The notes under the pieces were generated by a model. It worked only from the letters and a program-made list of their open reading frames with translations, was not told the DNA's origin and did not search any database. From Hyphomicrobiales bacterium (lineage in GTDB: Bacteria; Pseudomonadota; Alphaproteobacteria; Rhizobiales; Kaistiaceae), in NCBI GenBank assembly GCA_017305635.1, contig JAFKKF010000018.1, forward strand, positions 47,186 to 111,185: a stretch of 64,000 nucleotides of DNA. Direction: 5' to 3'. Position 1 is the stretch's first letter; each line of letters begins with the position of its first letter. Shown one piece after another: positions 44,743-52,576 of the stretch. Both the position numbers and the translations under genes were made by a program.

Positions 44743-45765
44743 ATGAAGCTCACCACTGTAATGTTAGCATCGACAGCGCTGGCTGTCGCGCTCTCGACGG
44801 CCGCTTTCGCCGACACCAAGGACAAGAAGATCGCCTTCTCCAACAACTATGCCGGCAATTCCTGGCGCCAGGCGATGCTGAAGAGCTATGACGCGGTGAC
44901 CAAGAAGGCCGTGGCCGACGGGGTCGTCGCGGCGGCCGACGTCTTCACCACCGCCGACAAGGAAGTGCCGACCCAGGCCGCGCAGATCCAGAACCTGATC
45001 CTGCAGGGCTATGACGCCATCGTCATCAACGCCGCCTCGCCGGACGCCCTCAACGGCGCCATCAAGCAGGCCTGCGATGCCGGCATCGTCGTCGTCTCCT
45101 TCGACGGCGTCGTGACCGAGCCCTGCGCCTGGCGCGTCGTCGTCGACTACAAGGACATGGGCAAGCAGGAAGTCGAGCAGATGGCGAAGTTCCAGCCGAA
45201 GGGCGGGAACCTCCTCGAGATCCGCGGCCTTGCCGGCACCTCGATCGACGATGCCATCCACGCCGGCATCCTCGAAGGCGTCGCGGCGCACCCCGAGTTC
45301 AAGATCGTCGGCTCGGTCGAGGGCGACTGGGACCAGACCACCGCGCAGAAGGCGGTCACCACCGTTCTGCCGTCGCTGCCCGACATCGTCGGCATCGTCG
45401 ATCAGGGCGGCGACGGCTACGGCGCGGCCCAGGCCTTCGCCGCCGCCGGCAAGCCGCGCCCGACCATCATCATGGGCAATCGCCAGGACGAGCTCGCCTG
45501 GTGGAAGGAGCAGAAGGACAAGGACGGCTACCAGACCTGGTCGGCCTCGATCGCTCCCGGCGTTTCCTCGCTCGCCTTCTGGGTCGCGCAGCAGGTCCTC
45601 GACGGCCGCAAGGACATCCCGCACGATCTCCTCGTGCCCTACCTCGCCTTCACGCAGGACGATTTCGAAGCCGTCCTGCCGACCATCGAGAAGGGCGGCG
45701 TCGCGAGCACCGAGTACACGCTCGACGATGCCAAGAAGGCGATCGACGCCAACATGAAGAAGTAG
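44743..45765 (+). CDS. CUT2 sugar ABC transporter substrate-binding protein (orphan paralogue)
   Basis: The 340-residue periplasmic protein has a signal peptide to about residue 23 (AFA) and the Peripla_BP_4 pattern (KIAFSNNYAGNSWRQAMLKSY, GYDAIVINAASPDALNGAIKQACDAGI, LEIRGLAGTSIDD). It closely resembles the protein encoded at 48958-49983 throughout, so the two arose by duplication. GGGAGGG precedes the ATG. No ATPase or permease follows; it may feed the importer at 50095-53526. Codons in the signal sequence include rare GTA and TTA, which form a copy of the AATGTTAGCAT motif. A strong terminator follows. Confidence 0.86.
   Translation: MKLTTVMLASTALAVALSTAAFADTKDKKIAFSNNYAGNSWRQAMLKSYDAVTKKAVADGVVAAADVFTTADKEVPTQAAQIQNLILQGYDAIVINAASPDALNGAIKQACDAGIVVVSFDGVVTEPCAWRVVVDYKDMGKQEVEQMAKFQPKGGNLLEIRGLAGTSIDDAIHAGILEGVAAHPEFKIVGSVEGDWDQTTAQKAVTTVLPSLPDIVGIVDQGGDGYGAAQAFAAAGKPRPTIIMGNRQDELAWWKEQKDKDGYQTWSASIAPGVSSLAFWVAQQVLDGRKDIPHDLLVPYLAFTQDDFEAVLPTIEKGGVASTEYTLDDAKKAIDANMKK
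44760..44771. promoter_or_regulatory. Second copy of the AATGTTAGCAT motif, inside the SBP coding start
   Basis: AATGTTAGCATC matches the reverse complement of the motif at 41133-41144 at 11 of 12 positions. It falls on codons 6-10 of the binding-protein gene and forces unusual codons there. It may be a downstream operator for one of the GntR regulators, though chance cannot be excluded. Confidence 0.4.
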
Positions 45766-45792
45766 TCCGGGTTCCGATCCGGAGACTTGCAG

Positions 45793-45824
45793 CGGCGTCG
45801 GGGAAACCCGGCGCCGTTTTCTTT
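45793..45824 (+). terminator. Intrinsic terminator after the sugar-binding protein gene
   Basis: A 10-bp stem with one G-T pair (CGGCGTCGGG against CCCGGCGCCG) and a GAAA tetraloop is followed by TTTTCTTT. It starts 27 bases after the stop at 45765 and sits before the convergent lyase gene. It is the clearest rho-independent terminator in the window and confirms that the binding-protein gene is monocistronic. Confidence 0.88.
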
Positions 45825-45840
45825 CGTGGCGGTTGGATCG

Positions 45841-46773
45841 TCAGGCGGCCGCGGCAGCCTGCGCCGCGATGCGCGCGCGATGGAGGTCGGTGCCCTTCGC
45901 GAGCGCGTCGACGATCTGGTCGAGCGCCCAGAATTTCTCGCGCACGTCATAGGTGATGGTGCGGCAGCGGATCGTGGCGATGGTGCCGAGCCGCTGCTGG
46001 TAGACCTTTGCGATCGCCGGATAGCCGAAGGCCTCGAACAGCGCCGCCATGACGAGGAACTGCGTCAGCTCCTCGGCGAGCGGCGTGTCGGCCGTGCGGT
46101 AGAGCCAGGCGTAGAGGTCGGGGTGGATGTTGGTGGAGACGCCGCAGAAGCCTCGCGACCCCGCCCGCATCGCGTCGCGCGCGATCGCGGCATTGGCATT
46201 GATCACCGCGAAGCCGGAGCCCTTGGCGAGCGCGACCCGACGCTTCACCGTCGCGAGGTCGCAGCTCACGTCCTTCAGCATGGCGAAGCGGCCGCTGTCG
46301 ATGCAGGCCTTGAACTCGTCGTCCGAGAGCAGCCGGCGATAGGGCGCCGGGCATTCGTAGAGCCCGAGCGGCAGGTCCGGGGGGAGGGCGGCGAGCAGCG
46401 CCTTGAGGCTCGCGCGGAATACCTCGGTCCCCTTCGCCTCCGGGTCGAGCCGGTTGGTGACCAGGACGACGCCGTCGACCCCCGTCTCCGCGACCGCGGC
46501 GAGCTCCGCCTTCTGGTCGTCGATGCCGGTGCTGATATGGCCCGAGGCGACCACCGGCACGCGTCCGCGGGCGATTCGCACGACGAATCGGGCCATCTCG
46601 ACCCGTTCCGCAAGGCTCAGATACTGCATCTCGCTCGACTGGCAGACCGCGAAGAGCGCATCCGCTCCATGGGCGATGTACCATTCGGTAAGCCTCTCGA
46701 GGCTCGCGTAATCCACGCTCCCGTCGTCCTGGAACGGCGTCAGCATGACCGGAATGATGCCGCTGATCTGCAT
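45841..46773 (-). CDS. DapA-family lyase (N-acetylneuraminate lyase subfamily)
   Basis: The 310-residue TIM-barrel protein has the family start ISGIIPVMLTPFQDDGSVDYASLERL, a tyrosine in LYECPAPYRR, and a likely Schiff-base lysine in AMLKDVSCD. The usual GTTGE motif is replaced by CQSSEM, which moves it away from true dihydrodipicolinate synthase. Sugar-acid aldolases or dehydratases (for example 2-keto-3-deoxygluconate type) of this family are common in such clusters. GAGGAAACCC precedes the ATG. It is divergent from a 2-hydroxyacid dehydrogenase gene. Confidence 0.82.
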   Translation of the reverse strand: MQISGIIPVMLTPFQDDGSVDYASLERLTEWYIAHGADALFAVCQSSEMQYLSLAERVEMARFVVRIARGRVPVVASGHISTGIDDQKAELAAVAETGVDGVVLVTNRLDPEAKGTEVFRASLKALLAALPPDLPLGLYECPAPYRRLLSDDEFKACIDSGRFAMLKDVSCDLATVKRRVALAKGSGFAVINANAAIARDAMRAGSRGFCGVSTNIHPDLYAWLYRTADTPLAEELTQFLVMAALFEAFGYPAIAKVYQQRLGTIATIRCRTITYDVREKFWALDQIVDALAKGTDLHRARIAAQAAAAA

Positions 46774-46895
46774 GGGTTTCCTCGCTTCCGACGCCTGTTG
46801 GCCAAGGGCAGCCCGCGTGCCGGCCGCCGCCCTTGTCCCCGCTTTGGAGGCAGGGAATCCGCCCGGCGGCGGCTTCCTTCCCTCTCGGCGATCTG

Positions 46896-46924
46896 ACATA
46901 ATGTACTTCAGATGCGTCGCATCT
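46896..46924. promoter_or_regulatory. Two palindromes in a divergent promoter region
   Basis: ACATAATGT (46896-46904) and AGATGCG-T-CGCATCT (46910-46924) are both perfect inverted repeats around a central base. They lie side by side in the 213-base gap between the divergent lyase and dehydrogenase genes. They are the only AT-richer sites there and are good candidates for binding by the GntR regulator encoded at 48024-48755. Confidence 0.5.
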
Positions 46925-46986
46925 ACAAACCGGCCGTCTCGGCAAGCATCCTGCCCCGTCTCGGCAAGCAAACGGAAGCGTTTCAC

Positions 46987-48012
46987 ATGCGTCTCTGCCT
47001 GATTCCCGACGCCCAGTACGAGGACGATGCCGCGGTCGAGCGGGCCGCCGCCGGGCCCGGCGTCGAGTTCCACGTCGCCCGCGGCCGCTCGGTCACTGCC
47101 CTCGATCCCGAGGTCCGCCGGCGCGCCGACATGTGCCTCGTCTGGCACGAAGCGCCGATCGACCGCGAGGCGCTCGAATCGCTGCCCAGCTGCAAGGTGA
47201 TCGTGCGCTGCGGCACCGGCTACGACCAGATCGACATCGTCGCCGCGGGCGAGCGCGGCATCCCCGTCTTCAACGTCCCGGACTACGGCACCACCGAGGT
47301 CGCAGACCACGCCATCGCGCTGGCTCTGGCACTGCTCCGCGGCATCACCACCTATGATGCCGCGCTCCGCGCCGACCCGGTCGCCAACTGGAACTGGGCG
47401 ATCGCCCCGCTCGTCGGGCGGAGCCGCGGACGTGGCAGGGTCTTCGGCATCGTCGGGCTCGGCCGCATCGGCACGGCGGCGGCGATGCGCGCCAAGGCCT
47501 TCGACTATGACGTCGTCTTCTATGATCCCTACGTGCCCGACGGCTCCGATATTGCCCTCGGCATCCGCCGCGCCGACTCGCTTGCGGACCTTCTCGCCGA
47601 GAGCGACGTGGTCAGTCTGCACACGCCCTCGACCGCGGAGACACGCGGCATGATCAATGCCGAAACCCTGAAGGGGATGAAGCCGGACGCCGTCCTCGTC
47701 AATACTGCGCGCGGCGCCATCATCGACATCGCGGCGGCGCTCGATGCGGTCGCCTCCAGCCGGCTCGGCGGCCTCGCCCTCGACGTGATCCCGACCGAGC
47801 CGCCGGGCGCCGACGATCCCATCCACCGGGCGCTTTCGGGGCGGGAATCCGCGCTTTCCGGGCGCATCATCGTGACCCCGCATGCCGCCTGGCATAGCGT
47901 CGAGGGCCAGCGAGAGATGCGCGAGCGCGGCATGAAGACTGCGCTCCGCTTCCTCGATACCGGCTCGCTTCGGAATTGCGTCAACCTCGAATATCTTCAG
48001 GGCCGCGACTGA
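46987..48012 (+). CDS. D-2-hydroxyacid dehydrogenase (CtBP/GhrB-like)
   Basis: The 341-residue NAD(P)-dependent enzyme has the Rossmann motif GIVGLGRIG, the arginine in VNTARGAIID, the glutamate in DVIPTEPPG and the catalytic His in VTPHAAWHS. Alternative starts upstream (ATG 46912) have no better signal; ATG 46987 follows GGAAG. Relatives reduce glyoxylate, hydroxypyruvate or 2-keto sugar acids. It is 11 bases upstream of a GntR gene and most likely co-transcribed with it. Confidence 0.87.
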   Translation: MRLCLIPDAQYEDDAAVERAAAGPGVEFHVARGRSVTALDPEVRRRADMCLVWHEAPIDREALESLPSCKVIVRCGTGYDQIDIVAAGERGIPVFNVPDYGTTEVADHAIALALALLRGITTYDAALRADPVANWNWAIAPLVGRSRGRGRVFGIVGLGRIGTAAAMRAKAFDYDVVFYDPYVPDGSDIALGIRRADSLADLLAESDVVSLHTPSTAETRGMINAETLKGMKPDAVLVNTARGAIIDIAAALDAVASSRLGGLALDVIPTEPPGADDPIHRALSGRESALSGRIIVTPHAAWHSVEGQREMRERGMKTALRFLDTGSLRNCVNLEYLQGRD

Positions 48013-48023
48013 GGAGAGGGCAC

Positions 48024-48755
48024 ATGGCCACGCGCGGGGACCTGACCATAGACCGGCCGCGGTCGCTCACCGCCACCGTGGCCGAACGGCTCCGCCAGGC
48101 GATCATCGACGGCGACCTGCCGCTCGGTGGCGAGCTCTCCGAGATCGGCCTCGCCGCCGATCTCGGCGTCAGCCGCACGCCCGTGCGCGAAGCGCTCGCC
48201 ATGCTCCAGCTCCAGGGCATGGTGACCATCGTCCCGCAGAAGGGCACCTACGTCTTCATGCCCACCGAGCGCGACCTCGTCGACCTCTGCGAGTTCCGGA
48301 TCGTCATAGAGAGCAAGGCCATCTACTTCGCCATGGCGCGCGATCGCGACGCGACGCTCGCCGCCCTGAAGGCTGCCGTCGCCGAGATGGACGCCACCCG
48401 CGAGCGCCATGATCCGGTCGCCTATTCGCGCGCCGACACCGCCTTCCACGAGGCCTTCCTCCGCCATTGCGGAAACCGCTACCTGCAGGAGAGCTACGCC
48501 CTCGCCGCCGGTCCGATCGCGACGCTCAGGAACCAGCTTTCTGCGCCTTTGGCGGGGGTCCAGGACCGCTCCTACGTCCAGCACAAGCAGATGCTCGAGG
48601 CCTTCGAGAAGGGCGACGTCATGGCCCTCGATGCGATCCTCACCGCCCATATCCTTGGCACCCGAGAGTCCTATGTGCGCGCCCTCGGCGAGGGCCTGAT
48701 CGGGACGCCCGAACGTCGCCAGCCGACCCGCGGACAGGCGCCGGGCGCTCCCTGA
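48024..48755 (+). CDS. GntR/FCD transcriptional regulator
   Basis: This 243-residue regulator has a winged helix at about residues 8-75 (AIIDGDLPLGGELSEIGLAADLGVSRTPVREALAML) and an FCD domain with the usual Asp/His ligands in RADTAFHEAFLRHCGN and VQHKQMLEAF. GAGGAGAGGG lies before the ATG. It lies between the dehydrogenase gene and the sugar importer operon and probably regulates one or both. Confidence 0.87.
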   Translation: MATRGDLTIDRPRSLTATVAERLRQAIIDGDLPLGGELSEIGLAADLGVSRTPVREALAMLQLQGMVTIVPQKGTYVFMPTERDLVDLCEFRIVIESKAIYFAMARDRDATLAALKAAVAEMDATRERHDPVAYSRADTAFHEAFLRHCGNRYLQESYALAAGPIATLRNQLSAPLAGVQDRSYVQHKQMLEAFEKGDVMALDAILTAHILGTRESYVRALGEGLIGTPERRQPTRGQAPGAP

Positions 48756-48957
48756 ATCGCCCCGAGACGGTCGCGGCAGGTCTGCGAGACGGACACGGAC
48801 GCCCGCTTCGAGCGCGTCATTCGGCAGCGATCCGGCATCCAGTGCCGTCAATGACGCATGACAAGCCGAAAGACATGCCGAAATCGCAAGACTCCAATCC
48901 GCTTGCGCGTCCAACTGCCATCCTGTACCTTAGGTCCAGTTCTTGGGAGGAAACATC

Positions 48958-49983
48958 ATGAAGAAAACCGGACTCGTACTCTCTCTCCTCGCCGGCGCCG
49001 CCATCCTGGCGACCCCCGCCTTTGCCGACACGTCGGGCAAGCGCGTCGCGCTTTCCAACAACTACGCCGGCAATTCCTGGCGCCAGTCCATGCTCCAGAG
49101 CTGGGACAAGGTCGGCAAGCAGGCCATCGCCGACAAGATCGTCGCCGCGGCGGACCCTTTCACCACCGCCGACAAGGAGGCGCCCACCCAGGCGGCGCAG
49201 CTCCAGAACCTGATCCTCCAGGGCTATGACGCCATCGTCATCAACTCGGCCTCGCCCGATGCGCTGAACGGCGCGGTCAAGCAGGCCTGCGACGCCGGCA
49301 TCGTCGTCGTCGCCTTCGACGGACTGGTCACCGAGCCCTGCGCCTACAAGGTAACCGTCGACCTCGCCGAAACCTATGGCGCCGAGGAAGTCCGCCAGAT
49401 CGCCAAGCGCCTGCCCGACGGCGGCAACCTCCTCTATATCCGCGGCCTCGCCGGCACCTCGATCGACGACGACATCACCAAGGGCGTCTATGCCGAGATC
49501 GCCAAGCACCCGAACCTGAAGATCGTCAACGAGGTCTATGGCAACTGGGACCAGACGACGGCGCAGAAGGCCGTCGCCACCGTCCTTCCCTCCCTGCCCA
49601 AGATCGACGCCGTGCTCGACCAGGGCGGCGATGCCTATGGCGCCGCCCAGGCCTTCAACGCCGCCGGCCGCCCGCTGCCGCTGATCCTGCTCGGCAACCG
49701 CCAGGACGAGCTCGCCTGGTGGAAGGAGCAGATCACCCAGAAGGGCGGCTACGATTCCTGGTCGGCCTCCGAGGCGCCGGGCATGGTGACCTTCGCCTTC
49801 TGGGTCGCCCAGCAGGTCCTCGACGGCAAGGACGTGCCGAAGGAAGTGCCGATGGGCATCCTGACCATCGAGCAGAAGGATCTCGACAAGTACCTCGAGA
49901 GCACCCCGGTCGGCGGCGTCGCCAATGTCGAATACACCCAGGCCGAGGTCATCCAGGCCATCGAGGACGCGAAGAAGAAGTAG
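48958..49983 (+). CDS. CUT2 sugar ABC transporter substrate-binding protein
   Basis: The 341-residue exported protein (signal peptide to about residue 22, AFA) is a close paralogue of the one at 44743-45765: NNYAGNSWRQSMLQSW, GYDAIVINSASPDALNGAVKQACDAG, YIRGLAGTSIDDDI and GNRQDELAWWKEQ are shared almost letter for letter. GGGAGG stands 7 bases before the ATG. It is the first gene of a complete SBP-ATPase-permease-permease operon. Ligand unknown; the region suggests a pentose, polyol or sugar acid. Confidence 0.88.
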   Translation: MKKTGLVLSLLAGAAILATPAFADTSGKRVALSNNYAGNSWRQSMLQSWDKVGKQAIADKIVAAADPFTTADKEAPTQAAQLQNLILQGYDAIVINSASPDALNGAVKQACDAGIVVVAFDGLVTEPCAYKVTVDLAETYGAEEVRQIAKRLPDGGNLLYIRGLAGTSIDDDITKGVYAEIAKHPNLKIVNEVYGNWDQTTAQKAVATVLPSLPKIDAVLDQGGDAYGAAQAFNAAGRPLPLILLGNRQDELAWWKEQITQKGGYDSWSASEAPGMVTFAFWVAQQVLDGKDVPKEVPMGILTIEQKDLDKYLESTPVGGVANVEYTQAEVIQAIEDAKKK

Positions 49984-50004
49984 ATCGTCGCGGCCTTTGA
50001 GCAT

Positions 50005-50039
50005 CTTCCTCGGGCGTTCCCTCCCTGCGCCCGAGGAAG
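50005..50039 (+). other. Intercistronic stem-loop between SBP and ATPase genes
   Basis: CTTCCTCGGGCG and its exact complement CGCCCGAGGAAG form a 12-bp stem with an 11-base loop, 22 bases after the binding-protein stop and before the ATPase gene. There is no T-run. It repeats the arrangement seen behind other binding-protein genes of this window. Confidence 0.65.
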
Positions 50040-50094
50040 GGCGTTGCATCGCGCCGGCCGCCCGGCCATCATTCGGCGGCGAGGCGGAGTCCAC

Positions 50095-51564
50095 ATGGTC
50101 GGGCAGGCTACCAACATCGTCAGGCTTGACGGCGTCGAAAAACACTTCGGCGCCGTCCGCGCGCTGGATGGCGTCGATCTTCGCGTCGATGCCGGCGAAT
50201 GCGTCGGCCTCGTCGGCCATAACGGCGCCGGCAAGTCGACGCTCATGCACGTGCTCGCCGGCACCCTGGCGCCGGGCCAGGGGCGCATCACCATCGCCGG
50301 CAGCGAGCAGCCCGGCTATTCGGTCTCGCTCGCCCACGAGCTCGGCATACGCTGCGTCTTCCAGGAGCTCTCGCTCTGCCCCAACCTGACGGTCGCGGAA
50401 AATGCGCGCGTCATGCATCCGGGCCTCACCGGCATCGGCTGGCGCCGCCGCGCCGGCGACCTGATCGTCGGCAAGCTCGACGAGATCTTCCCCGGCCATG
50501 GCATCGGCGCCGGTGACGTCATCAGCGACCTGTCCATCGGCCGCCGCCAGATGGTCGAGGTGGCGCGCGCCTTCACCGAGACCGACAAGCCGGTGAAGCT
50601 CGTCATCCTCGACGAGCCGACCTCCTCGCTCGACGCCCATTCCGCCGGCCAGCTCCTCGCCTTCGTCCGCCGCGCGGTCGCCAATGGCCAGGGCATCATC
50701 CTGATCTCCCATCTCCTCGGCGAGATCCTCGGCAATTCCGACCGCGTCGTCGTCATGCGTGACGGCAAGGTGGTGGTCGCCGACCGCGCGGACGCCTTCG
50801 ATCGCGACAAGCTGGTCGCCGCCATGGGCGCCGAGCACCACGAGCGCGCCACGCCCGCCGCGGCGGCGGGCGCGGCCCGCGGCGAGAAGCCGGTGCGCAT
50901 CCGCGCCCGGCCGGAGCGCCAGTCGGACGGCGCCGAGCTCGTCGCCCACCAGGGCGAGGTGATCGGCCTCGCTGGGCTCGCCGGCCACGGCCAGACGCGG
51001 CTCCTCCTGCAGATCTTCGAGGCCGCCTATCGACGCAAGGCCGGCTTCGAGGTCCAGGCGCCGGTCGCCTTCGTTGCCGGCGACCGCCAGTCCGACGGCG
51101 TCTTCCCGCTCTGGTCGATTGCCGAGAATGTCGGCATCCGCTCGATCGCGGCGATGCGGAAGGGCCTGCTCATCTCGCCCGAGCGAGAGGCCGAGCTGGC
51201 GGATGCCTGGCGGCAGAAGATGAAGATCCGCACGCCCGACATGAACAACCCGATCCTGTCGCTCTCGGGCGGCAACCAGCAGAAGGCGCTTTTCGCCCGG
51301 GCGCTCGCCTCCGACGCGGTGATCATCCTCATGGACGACCCGATGCGCGGCGTCGACATCGGCACCAAGCTCGAGGTCTATGACCTGATCCGCGAGGAGG
51401 CGCTGAAGGGCCGCACCTTCCTCTGGTACACGACCGAGATGGACGAGTTGCAGAACTGCGATCACGTCTACGTCTTCCGCAACGGGCGCATCGTCGCCGA
51501 CCTTCGCAGTGGCGAGGTGACGGAAGAAAAGGTCATCCAGTCCTCCTTCAAGGAGGTCGCGTGA
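50095..51564 (+). CDS. CUT2 sugar ABC transporter ATP-binding protein
   Basis: This 489-residue ATPase has two NBDs. NBD1 is complete: Walker [10 protein letters not shown], signature LSIGRRQ, Walker [15 protein letters not shown]2 has a degenerate Walker A ([10 protein letters not shown], common in this class), signature LSGGNQQK, and an unusual Walker [13 protein letters not shown] in which the catalytic glutamate is replaced by aspartate. NBD2 also lacks about 20 residues between its strands compared with standard members. ATG 50095 was chosen because it begins just before the first NBD strand. It is followed 43 bases later by the first permease. Confidence 0.88.
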   Translation: MVGQATNIVRLDGVEKHFGAVRALDGVDLRVDAGECVGLVGHNGAGKSTLMHVLAGTLAPGQGRITIAGSEQPGYSVSLAHELGIRCVFQELSLCPNLTVAENARVMHPGLTGIGWRRRAGDLIVGKLDEIFPGHGIGAGDVISDLSIGRRQMVEVARAFTETDKPVKLVILDEPTSSLDAHSAGQLLAFVRRAVANGQGIILISHLLGEILGNSDRVVVMRDGKVVVADRADAFDRDKLVAAMGAEHHERATPAAAAGAARGEKPVRIRARPERQSDGAELVAHQGEVIGLAGLAGHGQTRLLLQIFEAAYRRKAGFEVQAPVAFVAGDRQSDGVFPLWSIAENVGIRSIAAMRKGLLISPEREAELADAWRQKMKIRTPDMNNPILSLSGGNQQKALFARALASDAVIILMDDPMRGVDIGTKLEVYDLIREEALKGRTFLWYTTEMDELQNCDHVYVFRNGRIVADLRSGEVTEEKVIQSSFKEVA

Positions 51565-51607
51565 TGGCCCATCTCGTCATGGCCGATAAGGCGAGCGGAG
51601 CGACGCC

Positions 51608-52576
51608 ATGACCTCCGCTGCCGCTTCCACTCCCTCACGCGCGCGCTTCAATCCGCGCCGTGCCATCCGTGCCGCGCTGCCGGCGGTGTCGCTGGCGCTG
51701 ATCCTCATCGCCATCGCCTATCTCAATCCGCGCGCGATGAGCTATCTCGGCTTCAGCCTGATGCTGAACCTCGCGATACCGATCGCGCTCGCCACCATCG
51801 CGCAGATGTTCGTCATCGCGGTCAACGACCTCGATCTGTCGATCGGCACCTTCGTCGGTTTCGTCGGCTGCGTCACGGCGACCTACCTGAACGACGAGCC
51901 GGCGCTGGGCGTGCTGATCCTCCTCGGCTCCATCGGCATCTACGCCCTCCTCGGCGCCCTCATCTACGTGCGCGACCTTCCCTCCATCGTCGTCACCCTC
52001 GGCATGAGCTTCGTCTGGGCCGGGCTCGCCATCCTCGTATTGCCGCGCCCGGGCGGCAGGGCGCCCGAATGGTTGAGCACCATCATGGGACTGAAGCCGC
52101 CCTTCGTGCCCTTCCCGATCGTCGCCGCCGTGGTGATCGCCGTGGTCGTCCATATCGGCCTGATGCGCACCTCCTATGGCGCCATCCTGCGCGGCGCCGG
52201 CGGCAACCCGGTGGCCATCCGCCGCGCCGGCTGGTCGCTGCTGAAGACCAAGGTCGTCGCGTTTTCGCTGGCCGGCCTGTTCGGCGTCCTCTCCGGCCTT
52301 GCCTTGATCGGCAACACCACCTCGGCCGATGCCAATATCGGCAACGGCTACACGCTTCTCTCCATTGCCGGCGTCATCCTCGGCGGCGGCGAGTTCGTCG
52401 GCGGACGCGTCTCGCCGATCGGGGCCGTCATCGGCGCGCTGACCCTGGCGCTCGCCGCCAACTCGCTCCTCCAGTTCATGCACATCCCGCCCGACTGGCA
52501 GGTCGCCGCCAACGGCGCCATCCTGATCATCGTGCTCGCCGCGCGCGCGCTGCTGACGCGGAGGGAGTCGCTCTGA
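51608..52576 (+). CDS. CUT2 sugar ABC permease
   Basis: The 322-residue permease (BPD_transp_2) has the typical AQMFVIAVNDLDLSIGTFVGFVG near residues 60-82 and GVILGGGEFVGGRVSPIGAVIGAL near residue 260. Polar residues 1-25 precede the first helix. Its stop shares one base with the start of the second permease (TGATG). It forms the channel with that protein. Confidence 0.87.
   Translation: MTSAAASTPSRARFNPRRAIRAALPAVSLALILIAIAYLNPRAMSYLGFSLMLNLAIPIALATIAQMFVIAVNDLDLSIGTFVGFVGCVTATYLNDEPALGVLILLGSIGIYALLGALIYVRDLPSIVVTLGMSFVWAGLAILVLPRPGGRAPEWLSTIMGLKPPFVPFPIVAAVVIAVVVHIGLMRTSYGAILRGAGGNPVAIRRAGWSLLKTKVVAFSLAGLFGVLSGLALIGNTTSADANIGNGYTLLSIAGVILGGGEFVGGRVSPIGAVIGALTLALAANSLLQFMHIPPDWQVAANGAILIIVLAARALLTRRESL

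Noticed and set aside
45841..46773. True dihydrodipicolinate synthase (dapA)
   Set aside because: The GTTGE motif needed for lysine biosynthesis is replaced by CQSSEM and the gene lies in a sugar-acid region, so I left the symbol blank.
48927..48935. ACCTTAGGT palindrome upstream of the CUT2 binding-protein gene as an operator
   Set aside because: It is only 9 bases, overlaps a plausible promoter region, and has no second copy in the window, so it is too weak to list as a site.
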